Assembly (NCBI RefSeq): GCF_009866525.1
Contig: NZ_CM020866.1
Span: forward strand, 1,366,832 to 1,430,831
Source: Spiroplasma poulsonii
GTDB lineage: Bacteria > Bacillota_I > Bacilli_A > Mycoplasmatales > Mycoplasmataceae
Direction: 5' to 3'
Length of the DNA stretch: 64,000 bases
Shown here: positions 51,906 to 63,088 of the stretch, piece by piece
Layout of the letters: the number at the start of each line of letters is the position of its first letter
Numbering within the stretch: the stretch's first letter is position 1
Program-made: the position numbers and the translations under genes
Notes under the pieces: generated by a model
What the model saw: the letters and a program-made list of their open reading frames with translations, nothing else
Told to the model about the DNA's origin: nothing
Databases searched by the model: none

Positions 51906-52972
51906 AGACTTCTTGCATTACTTGTTAAAAAATTGCAAATATTTGTAAAAAAGATACTAATAGAAAAATATAATTTTAATTAATTATGTTTTTTATTTAA
52001 AAATTTAATATTTTTCCACAACGAAAAATTAATTTATTATTTAAATTATTTAATTTTAAATAAATATTTTATGTTAAATATAATAATTGTAAATTATAAA
52101 TTGATGCAATTAAATTAAATCTTAAACCAAATCTTTTTCTTCGATTACGATATTTTTCTGTAATAATTTTAAATTTTTTAAGAATAGCAAAAATATTTTC
52201 AATAATAATTCTCATTTTTGAAACTAGTCTATTATATTGCTTTTGTTCTTTGTTTAAAGGGTTTTTCTTTGTTTTCTTTGTAGGTATTAGAACATTATTG
52301 TGATTTTTTTGTATTCCTTGATAACCACTATCAACTATTAATTTGGTATTTTTTAAAATTGGGATTTTTGATTCTTTAAATAAAGCATAATCATGTTTTT
52401 TTCCGAGCGAAAAACTTGTTGCAATAATTTTTTTGGTTTCTTGTTCGATAATTACTTGTGTTTTGATCGTGTGTTTTTTCTTTTTACCAGAATAAGATTG
52501 TTTTTGTCTTTTTTTGGGCGTTGGATTGGAGTTTCGGTAGCATCAATAATAATAGTTTTATCATTAAAATAATCATTTATTAGTGCTTTTTTACCAGCAA
52601 GTTGTTGAAAATCAGAGTTTTTAATTAAAATATCTTCAATTCACTTAATATTACGATAACAATTAGCCTCACTAATATCAAAACTTTTACCAAGATGAAA
52701 ATAAGTCTGATATTCTCGTCAATATAATAAAGTCATCAATAATCTATTTTCTAATGATAATTTATTAGTTTTACCACCTTTTTTAAATTTTTCTATTTCA
52801 GCAACTTTTAAAATATCTAACATTTTATTAAAAGTGGATTTTTTTATTCCTGTTAATCTTAACCATTCTCTATCATTAAGAGTATTAAATTTATTATTGT
52901 TCATATTTTTATGTCCTCATAAATTATATTTTATAATAATATTTTAATAAAAAAGGGTATCGCAAGAAGTCT
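51906..52972 (-). mobile_element. IS5-family element, copy 8 (reverse)
   Basis: It is 1,067 bp; ATT lies at 51903-51905 and 52973-52975. It is inserted at the left edge of the plectrovirus remnant. Confidence 0.95.
52069..52904 (-). CDS. IS5-family transposase (frameshifted form), copy 8
   Basis: It is like the reference copy at 33068. One substitution near 52106 changes Ala in 'LIASIYN' to another residue (G to T on the plus strand). Confidence 0.85.
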
Positions 52973-52997
52973 ATTGAAAGTTTCAAACTATTTATAG

Positions 52998-53012
52998 TTT
53001 CCTTGAGCGGAA
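52998..53012 (+). repeat. Leader motif TTTCCTTGAGCGGAA, copy 1
   Basis: A 15-base motif lies 48 bases upstream of the viral rep ATG and is preceded by a dyad ('AAACTATTTATAGTTT'). It is identical to 55276-55290 ahead of the next viral ORF; a shorter CCTTGAGC is at 55108-55115. It may be a Rep nick site, a transcription or translation control element, or both. Confidence 0.6.
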
Positions 53013-53708
53013 TTTTTAAATGTAATTTAGTGTTTTTTTATTTGAAAGGAGTTTATAAAAATGAATAATGTTTTTATTTACGATAATTTAAAGATTAATA
53101 GTCATAATATATTTATGAATAAATTAAATTATGCTAAAAGAGAATATTATTTAAAAAAAGTATTTTATGGTAATTATGTTAAAAATATTGTTTTACCACT
53201 AGATATAATTAATAATATCCCCCGTAATAAAGATGGTATTAAAAATACTGGGAAAAATGATAAAAAGTTATTAAATAGTCGTATTCGTACACAAGGAAAT
53301 TGTATCCGTAAAGCATATCATAATTTTTCAAATTCTAAAAATTTAAGTTTTCTAACTTTAACTTATGCTGTTAATGAAACGGATGTTAAAAAGTGTAAAT
53401 ATGATTTAATGAAATTCTTTCAAAATATTAATCGTTGATATAATAACCCAATTAGAGCAAAACATCATAAAGGAATTTTAAAATATATGTATAATTATGA
53501 GTATCAAAAACGGGGAGCAGCCCATTTTCATATAATCTTAAACCAAAAAATACCAAATAGTACTGTACAACAGTATTGAAAACACGGTATTAATAAAAAT
53601 ATTAAAGTTCGTAGTGGAACAAACGAAGATGTTGTTAAATATCTTGCTAAATATATTGTTAAAACTGCTAATAATGATAAGTCACAAAATCATTATGATT
53701 TAAACATT

Positions 53709-54775
53709 AGACTTCTTGCGATACCCTTTTTTATTAAAATATTATTATAAAATATAATTTATGAGGACATAAAAATATGAACAATAATAAATTTAATACT
53801 CTTAATGATAGAGAATGGTTAAGATTAACAGGAATAAAAAAATCCACTTTTAATAAAATGTTAGATATTTTAAAAGTTGCTGAAATAGAAAAATTTAAAA
53901 AAGGTGGTAAAACTAATAAATTATCATTAGAAAATAGATTATTGATGACTTTATTATATTGACGAGAATATCAGACTTATTTTCATCTTGGTAAAAGTTT
54001 TGATATTAGTGAGGCTAATTGTTATCGTAATATTAAGTGAATTGAAGATATTTTAATTAAAAACTCTGATTTTCAACAACTTGCTGGTAAAAAAGCACTA
54101 ATAAATGATTATTTTAATGATAAAACTATTATTATTGATGCTACCGAAACTCCAATCCAACGCCCAAAAAAAGACAAAAACAATCTTATTCTGGTAAAAA
54201 GAAAAAACACACGATCAAAACACAAGTAATTATCGAACAAGAAACCAAAAAAATTATTGCAACAAGTTTTTCGCTCGGAAAAAAACATGATTATGCTTTA
54301 TTTAAAGAATCAAAAATCCCAATTTTAAAAAATACCAAATTAATAGTTGATAGTGGTTATCAAGGAATACAAAAAAATCACAATAATGTTCTAATACCTA
54401 CAAAGAAAACAAAGAAAAACCCTTTAAACAAAGAACAAAAGCAATATAATAGACTAGTTTCAAAAATGAGAATTATTATTGAAAATATTTTTGCTATTCT
54501 TAAAAAATTTAAAATTATTACAGAAAAATATCGTAATCGAAGAAAAAGATTTGGTTTAAGATTTAATTTAATTGCCTCAATTTATAATTTACAATTATTA
54601 TATTTAACATAAAATATTTATTTAAAATTAAATAATTTAAATAATAAATTAATTTTTCGTTGTGGAAAAATATTAAATTTTTAAATAAAAAACATAATTA
54701 ATTAAAATTATATTTTTCTATTAGTATCTTTTTTACAAATATTTGCAATTTTTTAACAAGTAATGCAAGAAGTCT
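53709..54775 (+). mobile_element. IS5-family element, copy 9 (intact, inside viral rep)
   Basis: It is 1,067 bp, with ATT at 53706-53708 and 54776-54778. Removal restores the rep frame. Confidence 0.95.
53777..54612 (+). CDS. IS5-family transposase (frameshifted form), copy 9
   Basis: It is intact and like the reference copy at 33068, including the A7 slip site. Confidence 0.85.
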
Positions 54776-55063
54776 ATTAAAGCATATCAATTTAGTCGTA
54801 ATTGTAAAAACCCAAAAATAAAAGTTGGGGTTGTTGAATTAGATACATTAGATTTAATTCTGTCATCTGATGAAACACTTAATTATTTTAGTTTTGGTAA
54901 TAAGCAAGGTATTCGTGTTGGTTTTAGTTGTGATAGTTATTATGGTTTAGATAAATTTAGAGAATTTAAAAAATATGTTTCACACGAAAGTAAAATGTGA
55001 AGAAATCAAAATAATAAAATAATTGAAAATTACAAAAATAAATTTAAAAATTTAAGGTGTTAA

Positions 55064-55458
55064 AATTAAAAAATGAGTTAAAAACTCATTAAAAAAAGTG
55101 GCAATTGCCTTGAGCAACAATCACCACAAATTAATTAAAACAAAAAAAACAAGATGGGGATGTATATTTTACAATATATTTAATTTTGTGTTGAAAATTT
55201 GACTTTTTAATATTTTATTGTATTATTAATTTAACTTAAACATTTTATTGTGTTTGAGTTTTAAATCTTAAAAGATTTCCTTGAGCGGAACTTAAATATA
55301 ATTAAATGATTTTTATATTTTATTTATAAATTTATTCAAATAAAAAACACTAACTTTGTAGCAATAAATATTTTAATTAATCATTTTTATATTTAAGTTT
55401 TAATTTTTTAAGAAATCTTTTAAGAAACTATATAGTTTTTTAAAAGGAGATTTCAAAT
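55064..55458 (+). other. Plectrovirus intergenic/leader region
   Basis: No gene. A hairpin ATGAGTT / AACTCAT lies just after rep (55073-55089). The leader motif TTTCCTTGAGCGGAA occurs at 55276-55290. A complementary pair 'TCTTAAAAGATT' (55266) and 'AATCTTTTAAGA' (55417) could fold the whole leader, and the dyad 'AAACTATATAGTTT' sits before the ribosome binding site at 55443. Confidence 0.5.
55276..55290 (+). repeat. Leader motif TTTCCTTGAGCGGAA, copy 2
   Basis: It is identical to 52998-53012, and lies 169 bases upstream of the next viral ORF start. Confidence 0.6.
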
Positions 55459-55537
55459 ATGAAATATTTAGTGATGTTAACAAAGGTTAACAAAAATAAA
55501 GTTATTAAAAATAACAAAACTGGTAAAGAAGACTATT
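55459..55537 (+). pseudogene. Plectrovirus ORF, N-terminal fragment
   Basis: A start with a strong ribosome binding site 'aaaaggagattt' encodes 'MKYLVMLTKVNKNKVIKNNK' and six more residues before the IS at 55538. Position after rep suggests the small protein that follows Rep in these viruses; function unknown. The remainder is lost. Confidence 0.5.
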
Positions 55538-56279
55538 AGACTTCTTGCGATACCCTTTTTTATTAAAATATTATTATAAAATATAATTTATGAGGACATA
55601 AAAATATGAACAATAATAAATTTAATACTCTTAATGATAGAGAATGGTTAAGATTAACAGGAATAAAAAAATCCACTTTTAATAAAATGTTAGATATTTT
55701 AAAAGTTGCTGAAATAGAAAAATTTAAAAAAGGTGGTAAAACTAATAAATTATCATTAGAAAATAGATTATTGATGACTTTATTATATTGACGAGAATAT
55801 CAGACTTATTTTCATCTTGGTAAAAGTTTTGATATTAGTGAGGCTAATTGTTATCGTAATATTAAGTGAATTGAAGATATTTTAATTAAAAACCCTGATT
55901 TTCAACAACTTGCTGGTAAAAAAGCACTAATAAATGATTATTTTAATGATAAAACTATTATTATTGATGCTACCGAAACTCCAATCCAACGCCCAAAAAA
56001 AGACAAAAACAATCTTATTCTGGTAAAAAGAAAAAACACACGATCAAAACACAAGTAATTATCGAACAAGAAACCAAAAAAATTATTGCAACAAGTTTTT
56101 CGCTCGGAAAAAAACATGATTATGCTTTATTTAAAGAATCAAAAATCCCAATTTTAAAAAATACCAAATTAATAGTTGATAGTGGTTATCAAGGAATACA
56201 AAAAAATCACAATAATGTTCTAATACCTACAAAGAAAACAAAGAAAAACCCTTTAAACAAAGAACAAAAGCAATATAAT
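55538..56279 (+). mobile_element. IS5-family element, copy 10 (5' two thirds)
   Basis: It runs from the left end to the sequence 'aaagcaatataat' inside the second half of the transposase, where a reverse copy is joined. ATT precedes it (55535-55537). The final 325 bases are missing. It has a Ser to Pro change at 'NSDFQQ'. Confidence 0.9.
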
Positions 56280-57345
56280 AGACTTCTTGCATTACTTGTT
56301 AAAAAATTGCAAATATTTGTAAAAAAGATACTAATAGAAAAATATAATTTTAATTAATTATGTTTTTTATTTAAAAATTTAATATTTTTCCACAACGAAA
56401 AATTAATTTATTATTTAAATTATTTAATTTTAAATAAATATTTTATGTTAAATATAATAATTGTAAATTATAAATTGAGGCAATTAAATTAAATCTTAAA
56501 CCAAATCTTTTTCTTCGATTACGATATTTTTCTGTAATAATTTTAAATTTTTTAAGAATAGCAAAAATATTTTCAATAATAATTCTCATTTTTGAAACTA
56601 GTCTATTATATTGCTTTTGTTCTTTGTTTAAAGGGTTTTTCTTTGTTTTCTTTGTAGGTATTAGAACATTATTGTGATTTTTTTGTATTCCTTGATAACC
56701 ACTATCAACTATTAATTTGGTATTTTTTAAAATTGGGATTTTTGATTCTTTAAATAAAGCATAATCATGTTTTTTTTCGAGCGAAAAACTTGTTGCAATA
56801 ATTTTTTTGGTTTCTTGTTCGATAATTACTTGTGTTTTGATCGTGTGTTTTTTCTTTTTACCAGAATAAGATTGTTTTTGTCTTTTTTTGGGCGTTGGAT
56901 TGGAGTTTCGGTAGCATCAATAATAATAGTTTTATCATTAAAATAATCATTTATTAGTGCTTTTTTACCAGCAAGTTGTTGAAAATCAGAGTTTTTAATT
57001 AAAATATCTTCAATTCACTTAATATTACGATAACAATTAGCCTCACTAATATCAAAACTTTTACCAAGATGAAAATAAGTCTGATATTCTCGTCAATATA
57101 ATAAAGTCATCAATAATCTATTTTCTAATGATAATTTATTAGTTTTACCACCTTTTTTAAATTTTTCTATTTCAGCAACTTTTAAAATATCTAACATTTT
57201 ATTAAAAGTGGATTTTTTTATTCCTGTTAATCTTAACCATTCTCTATCATTAAGAGTATTAAATTTATTATTGTTCATATTTTTATGTCCTCATAAATTA
57301 TATTTTATAATAATATTTTAATAAAAAGGGTATCGCAAGAAGTCT
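56280..57345 (-). mobile_element. IS5-family element, copy 11 (reverse, nested)
   Basis: It is 1,066 bp (one A fewer in the left-end A run). AAT lies at 56277-56279, inside copy 10, and at 57346-57348, but the right flank is viral coding DNA and not the rest of copy 10. So a deletion or IS-IS recombination accompanied or followed insertion. Confidence 0.9.
56443..57278 (-). CDS. IS5-family transposase (frameshifted form), copy 11
   Basis: It is like the reference copy at 33068; one Gly to Glu replacement in 'FSLGKKHDY'. Confidence 0.85.
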
Positions 57346-57849
57346 AATGATTATTTTTCTTATTTTTCAAATTGAGATTATATTACTGATGTTTTGCCTT
57401 CTAACAATGATAAATATATTCAATCAATAAAATTATTAGATATGACAGATAAATCAAAGTATCAAGGTTTTAATTTAATTAGATTTAATACGACTAGGTT
57501 AACTGAAAATAATAGTATTTCAATTAATGGGTTTAATTTTAGCATTTATAATGCTACTGATTGAAACAATGAGATTAATGGTGGCGATATTTGGGAAATA
57601 CCTTATAAAAATTGTAGTTGATATAATGTTGCGTGTCATATACAAAATGCGGCGATTTGATTAGTAAATAATTTGCCTGGTATGAAAGATGTTTATAATT
57701 TTGTTAATGGGATAGTATATGTATTTAGCAATGTATCTGATTTATTTAATAATATTGGTAATTTGTTTGCTTTTGATATTACATTTAAGATTATGTTAAG
57801 TTCTATTTTAGTGTTAGCAATGGTTAATGGACTTTTACGATATTTTTAG
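57346..57849 (+). pseudogene. Large plectrovirus virion-type protein, C-terminal part (SpV1 ORF1-like)
   Basis: An open frame from the IS edge to TAG at 57847 gives 167 residues. An extracellular-type stretch with 'YKNCSWYNVACHIQNAAIWL' (paired Cys and Trp) is followed by a single C-terminal membrane helix 'FKIMLSSILVLAMVNGLL'. This architecture, an anchored attachment protein, and the location next to the origin hairpins fit the large SpV1 ORF1 product. The N-terminal portion is missing. Confidence 0.6.
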
Positions 57850-57871
57850 TATATAATGTTGTTAGTAAAAA

Positions 57872-57956
57872 TAAGTAAGGCGGTGTGGTGGTTTATCCAC
57901 GCACCGCCTTACTTAAACGGGTAAAAGTCGCGTAGCGACTTAGGGGCAACGCCCCT
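57872..57956. repeat. Cluster of three GC-rich hairpins, plectrovirus origin/packaging candidate
   Basis: Hairpin 1: TAAGTAAGGCGGTG (57872-57885) pairs perfectly with 57902-57915. Hairpin 2: AAGTCGC / GCGACTT with a GTA loop (57925-57941). Hairpin 3: AGGGGC / GCCCCT with an AAC loop (57942-57956). They follow the virion protein gene. In filamentous viruses such stacked hairpins form the intergenic origin and packaging signal; that role is inferred here. Confidence 0.7.
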
Positions 57957-58233
57957 TTACTTGATCCATATTTTAACAACAATCTTATATAACTTAGAAA
58001 ATTATGATTTATGAAAGAAAAAAGCTTCTTTAATCATTACCGAAATTGAATCGTGTTTTACCAAATATTACCAAAAATTAATTACTTTTCAGTAATTTGC
58101 TAAAAATTATTAGCACTTTATTCATAATTATTTTATTTAAATTATTTTAGAAAGGGGGAATTTATTATTAGCCTAAAACATAATAAAATCTGAATGAAAC
58201 ATCATACTTTACAAATAAGAAAGGAAAATAAAC
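57957..58233. other. Spacer between viral remnant and glp operon
   Basis: No gene is seen. It holds the end of the viral sequence and, further right, the AT-rich upstream region of glpF, with 'TAATAAAATC' about 50 bases and 'agaaaggaaa' just before the start. The exact promoter is not clear. Confidence 0.4.
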
Positions 58234-58983
58234 ATGGCAAATACCCAATTATTTTTTCAACATTTTGGTTTAGAAATGTTCGGCACAATGCTTTTAATTA
58301 TTTTAGGAAATGGTGTCGTTGCTAACATTTTATTAAAAAATACAAAAGGAAATGGACAAGGTTTTTTTGCAATTACTGCCGGCTGAGGTTTTGCGGTGCT
58401 AGTTGGAGCAATGGCTAGTAGCGCTCTAAAAGGAGTTGCTCATTTAAATCCAGCAGTAACATTTGCAATGGTTGTTCAACAAACTTGATTTATTAATAAC
58501 GGGTGATTCTTACTACCAGCCTTATTATTAGGGCAAGTTGCTGGGGCTTTAATTGGCCAAATTATTGTAGATATCTTTTATTGAAAACATATTAAAGATA
58601 CTGTTAATGATAATCCCGATTTTATTCTTGCGATGCATGCAACAGGACCAACTTATCGTCCTGCCTTCTTTAACTTTTTTGCTGAATTTATTGGAACATT
58701 TCTATTAGTTGCCGCAATTTTAGCAATTGGTAAATATGAAACATTTAGTTTGGGGACATGAGGGCCACTATTTGTTGGTTTAACAGTTTTTGGAATTGGA
58801 ATCTCATTAGGAGGAACAACTGGTTATGCCATTAACCCTGTTCGAGACTTAATTCCAAGAATTGTTCATTTTGTTTTACCATTAAAAAATAAAGGCAACT
58901 CAGATTGAAGTTATAGTTGAATTCCAGTTGTAGCACCAACATGTGCTGGTCTTGCTACTGGCGGAATCTTCTTACTATTTTAA
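58234..58983 (+). CDS. glpF: Glycerol facilitator (aquaglyceroporin)
   Basis: This encodes 249 residues with six helices. The two pore motifs are '[10 protein letters not shown]' and '[13 protein letters not shown]'; the Asp after the second motif is the glycerol-facilitator hallmark, though NPV replaces the usual NPA. It lets glycerol enter. It is the first gene of glpF-glpO-glpK, with gaps of 31 and 18 bases. Trp codons are mostly TGA. Confidence 0.9.
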
Positions 58984-59014
58984 GCAATTTAATAGAAAGG
59001 ATATTATAAATATC

Positions 59015-60193
59015 ATGAAAAAATCCACTTATGATGTTTGTATTATTGGTGGTGGCGTTATTGGTGCGGCAATTAGCCGTGAATTAAGCCGCTATCAATT
59101 AACAACCATTACAATTGAAAAAAATAAAAAAGTAGCAATGGAAACTTCCGCTGGAAATTCTGGTGTTATTCATGGTGGTTTTGACCCAACACCAGGAAAA
59201 TTAACCGCAAAATTAAATATAGAGGGACATCACCTTTATCAAACGATTTTTAAAGAACTAACAATTCCCTATCAACAAGTTAATTCACTTGTGATTGCTT
59301 TTAATGATGAAGAACAAAAACACTTAGAAATGCTATATGAACGGGGAATTACAAACAATGTTGATCCAAAACATTTACGTCTTATTAACCAAGCAGAAGT
59401 CCATGCTTTAGAACCAAACCTAAGTCCTGATGTTCAAGGAGCATTGTTATGTACTTCTTCGTATGTTGTTGATCCCGTGGTCTTAACCCAAAGTCTTTTT
59501 TCAAATAGTATTAAAAATAAGCAACATTTAAAGTTAGATCAGATGGTAACAAATATTAAGTATCATGCTGATCAGAACCACTTTGAAATTACAACCTTAC
59601 ATCAAGAACAAAAAGTTACTTATTTTGCAAAATACTTAATTAATGCTGCTGGCCACTATTGTGATATCCTTGCCGCAAAAGCTGGTTATCCCGATTACGA
59701 ATTAGTTACAAAACGTGGTGAATATCGTGTTTTAGAAAAAAGTGAGGGTAATTTAGTAAAAAATATTATTTTTATGGTGCCAACAATTCATGGTAAAGGT
59801 GTTATTGTTACGCCAACGTTAAATGGTCATCTCTTAGTTGGCCCAACCGCGGAAGACAATATTCCAAAAGCAGAAACCCGTCTTGTTACACCAGCAATGT
59901 ATGAAAAAATTGGTCAAATTGGAACTAAAATTGTTCCAAACCTTAAAATGGAAAAAACATGTCAAACTTTTGCGGGATCACGCCCAATTGAACCCCTTTC
60001 CAAAGATTTTTATTTAAAACCAGCCCATGATAATCCAAGATTTATCAATGTTGCTGGAACAAAATCTCCCGGGTTAAGTAGTGCCCCTGCAATTGCCAAA
60101 TATATTTGCCATTTACTAACGGCCGCTGGCTGTGAATTAATCACAAACCCGCATTTTGATCCTATCCAAACTGAAATTATTCCAACAATTTAA
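59015..60193 (+). CDS. glpO: Glycerol-3-phosphate oxidase (FAD)
   Basis: This encodes 392 residues. The FAD-binding N-terminus is 'DVCIIGGGVIGAAISRELS', with 'GNSGVIHGGFDPTPGKL' and the late 'FINVAGTKSPGLSSAPAIAK'. Size (about 390 residues) and lack of the long C-terminal domain fit the mycoplasma oxidase that turns glycerol-3-phosphate into DHAP with H2O2. It is a known virulence factor in mycoplasmas. Start 59015 is chosen for ribosome binding site 'agaaaggatat'; the in-frame upstream extension overlaps glpF and is not expected to be used. Confidence 0.9.
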   Translation: MKKSTYDVCIIGGGVIGAAISRELSRYQLTTITIEKNKKVAMETSAGNSGVIHGGFDPTPGKLTAKLNIEGHHLYQTIFKELTIPYQQVNSLVIAFNDEEQKHLEMLYERGITNNVDPKHLRLINQAEVHALEPNLSPDVQGALLCTSSYVVDPVVLTQSLFSNSIKNKQHLKLDQMVTNIKYHADQNHFEITTLHQEQKVTYFAKYLINAAGHYCDILAAKAGYPDYELVTKRGEYRVLEKSEGNLVKNIIFMVPTIHGKGVIVTPTLNGHLLVGPTAEDNIPKAETRLVTPAMYEKIGQIGTKIVPNLKMEKTCQTFAGSRPIEPLSKDFYLKPAHDNPRFINVAGTKSPGLSSAPAIAKYICHLLTAAGCELITNPHFDPIQTEIIPTI

Positions 60194-60211
60194 CGAAAGG
60201 AAACATTTATA

Positions 60212-61723
<1,512 letters not shown>

Positions 61724-61740
61724 AAAAGTGTTGTCAAATA

Positions 61741-61767
61741 AAAAAATGCTATTTATAGCATTTTTTT
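61741..61767. terminator. Bidirectional terminator after glpK
   Basis: ATGCTAT pairs with ATAGCAT across TT, extended by A and T runs on the two sides. It also lies at the end of the convergent decayed gene. Confidence 0.85.
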
Positions 61768-62994
61768 ATTTATATTCCAATCTTATTTCATAAGCAATTG
61801 GATTGTATTCAGTATCTGTGTTTAATTCAACATGAAATATTTCTGGCTCCTCAGTGTTAACTTTTTTAACAAAGTATAATAAAACATCATCATTAATAAC
61901 AGCATTTAACTCATTACTAGATATATAAATTTTGTTTTGTGTTCCAGAAGTTCCTTTAACTTCAATTTTCTTTGAATCTCCATTTAAATAAAAACTATCA
62001 ACATCATATCCAGCATCATCAATATCTAAAATTTTTACTTTTGCAGCTAAATCATTTTTATTATTTTCTATTAAATAATGTTTTTCATAATCTCTAACAA
62101 CTTCCTCTGCTTTGTTTCCTATTTTTGTTTTTTTAGTTAATGCTTCTTGCATTTAAACTCTAGAAATTATGTTTTTTTTATTAGTTTTTTCTGTTTTCCC
62201 TTTAATTGGAATTAATTTTCTTTCATTAAAATTATAACTCTTAACCTTATCAACTTTTTTAATGATTCCATCTAATAAGTTATCAGAAATATTATCTATT
62301 AAATCAATTTTTTCTAACATATTATAATAAGAGGACATATTAATGTTTTCAGTAATTTTATCGTAAATTTCAAATAATAAATTTAGCTCATTAAAAAGTA
62401 TATCTTCATTTATTTCATCAAATGACAGTCATTTATATACAAATGAAGAATATAAATATGAATTACCCCTAGAAGATTTATTTGGATTTGAAGGAATTAA
62501 TAATTTTTCTGGATTTGGGGGTAACATATTATTATATTTAAAATTAAATTCTTTTTCTAACTTTTCTTTGAATTTTTGATTATATTCAATTAATGTTTTA
62601 AAAATAATACTTTTTTTCTTCACTAATTTTTTACTATTAATCATATTTTCGGCACGACCACAAATACAAATAAAAATACCATTAAGTTCTGGAGTAAAAA
62701 TTAATGCAATTGCAAAACAATTAGAATCTGAAAATCATTTTGCTGAAGCTTTATCTTTTTTAATGCCTATTCAAGGAGTTTTAGCTAAACGACCACTTCC
62801 TTGGGAATACTTAGCACTATATTCACTTAAATCTAGATCAAAATCAATTAAAATATTATCCTTTATTTCTTTCATTAATGAAAAAACTTTCTTCAATTTT
62901 TTTGATTATCTGATGAATAATCTTCTATTTTCGTATAATACTCTACCCCTTATGTAGTTTTAAGTAAACCACCTATTTCAATAAATTTATCCAC
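61766..62994 (-). pseudogene. MrcB-N / DUF3883 (restriction-like) protein, decayed
   Basis: From GTG 62994 ('gtaaaggagta' before it) the frame meets TAA after 14 codons. A shift by one base in an A7 run near 62902 leads to the main part, with 'AKYSQGSGRLAKTPWIGIKK' and 'IALIFTPELNGIFICI', which resemble the McrB N-terminal DNA-binding domain. It ends 'KKNIISRV' at an in-frame TAA, and the same frame continues 'MQEALTKKTKIGNKAEEVV' with 'DVDSFYLNGDSKKIEVKGT', a DUF3883 nuclease-like core (D...E-x-K). Three lesions make it a pseudogene of a defence-type nuclease. Confidence 0.65.
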
Positions 62995-63040
62995 AGTGTA
63001 TACTCCTTTACTTGTAAATATATTAACATTGTCAAACAAA

Positions 63041-63060
63041 AAGGCACATAATGGTGCCTT
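63041..63060 (-). terminator. Terminator of enolase gene
   Basis: AAGGCAC pairs with GTGCCTT; on the minus strand a TTTTTG run follows. It lies 28 bases after the eno stop. Confidence 0.8.
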
Positions 63061-63088
63061 ATACAATTTAATTTGCTAATTAAAATAA

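Larger units (their letters stand above)
53061..55063 (+). pseudogene. Plectrovirus rolling-circle Rep (HUH endonuclease), split by IS
   Basis: The parts 53061-53708 and 54779-55063 join (one ATT kept) into 310 residues. 'LSFLTLTYAVNETD' (motif 1), 'RGAAHFHIILNQ' (His-hydrophobic-His motif, 53513-53540) and 'VVKYLAKYIVKT' (Tyr motif) define an HUH replication initiator as encoded by SpV1 viruses. It nicks and religates the viral strand. The ribosome binding site 'gaaaggagttt' supports the start. The IS at 53709 falls after the Tyr motif, so the catalytic part may still be translated. Confidence 0.85.

Noticed and set aside
51906-57956. A complete, replicating plectrovirus
   Set aside because: Only Rep, a short ORF start, one C-terminal part and hairpins are visible; coat and assembly genes are missing and three ISs interrupt the remnant.
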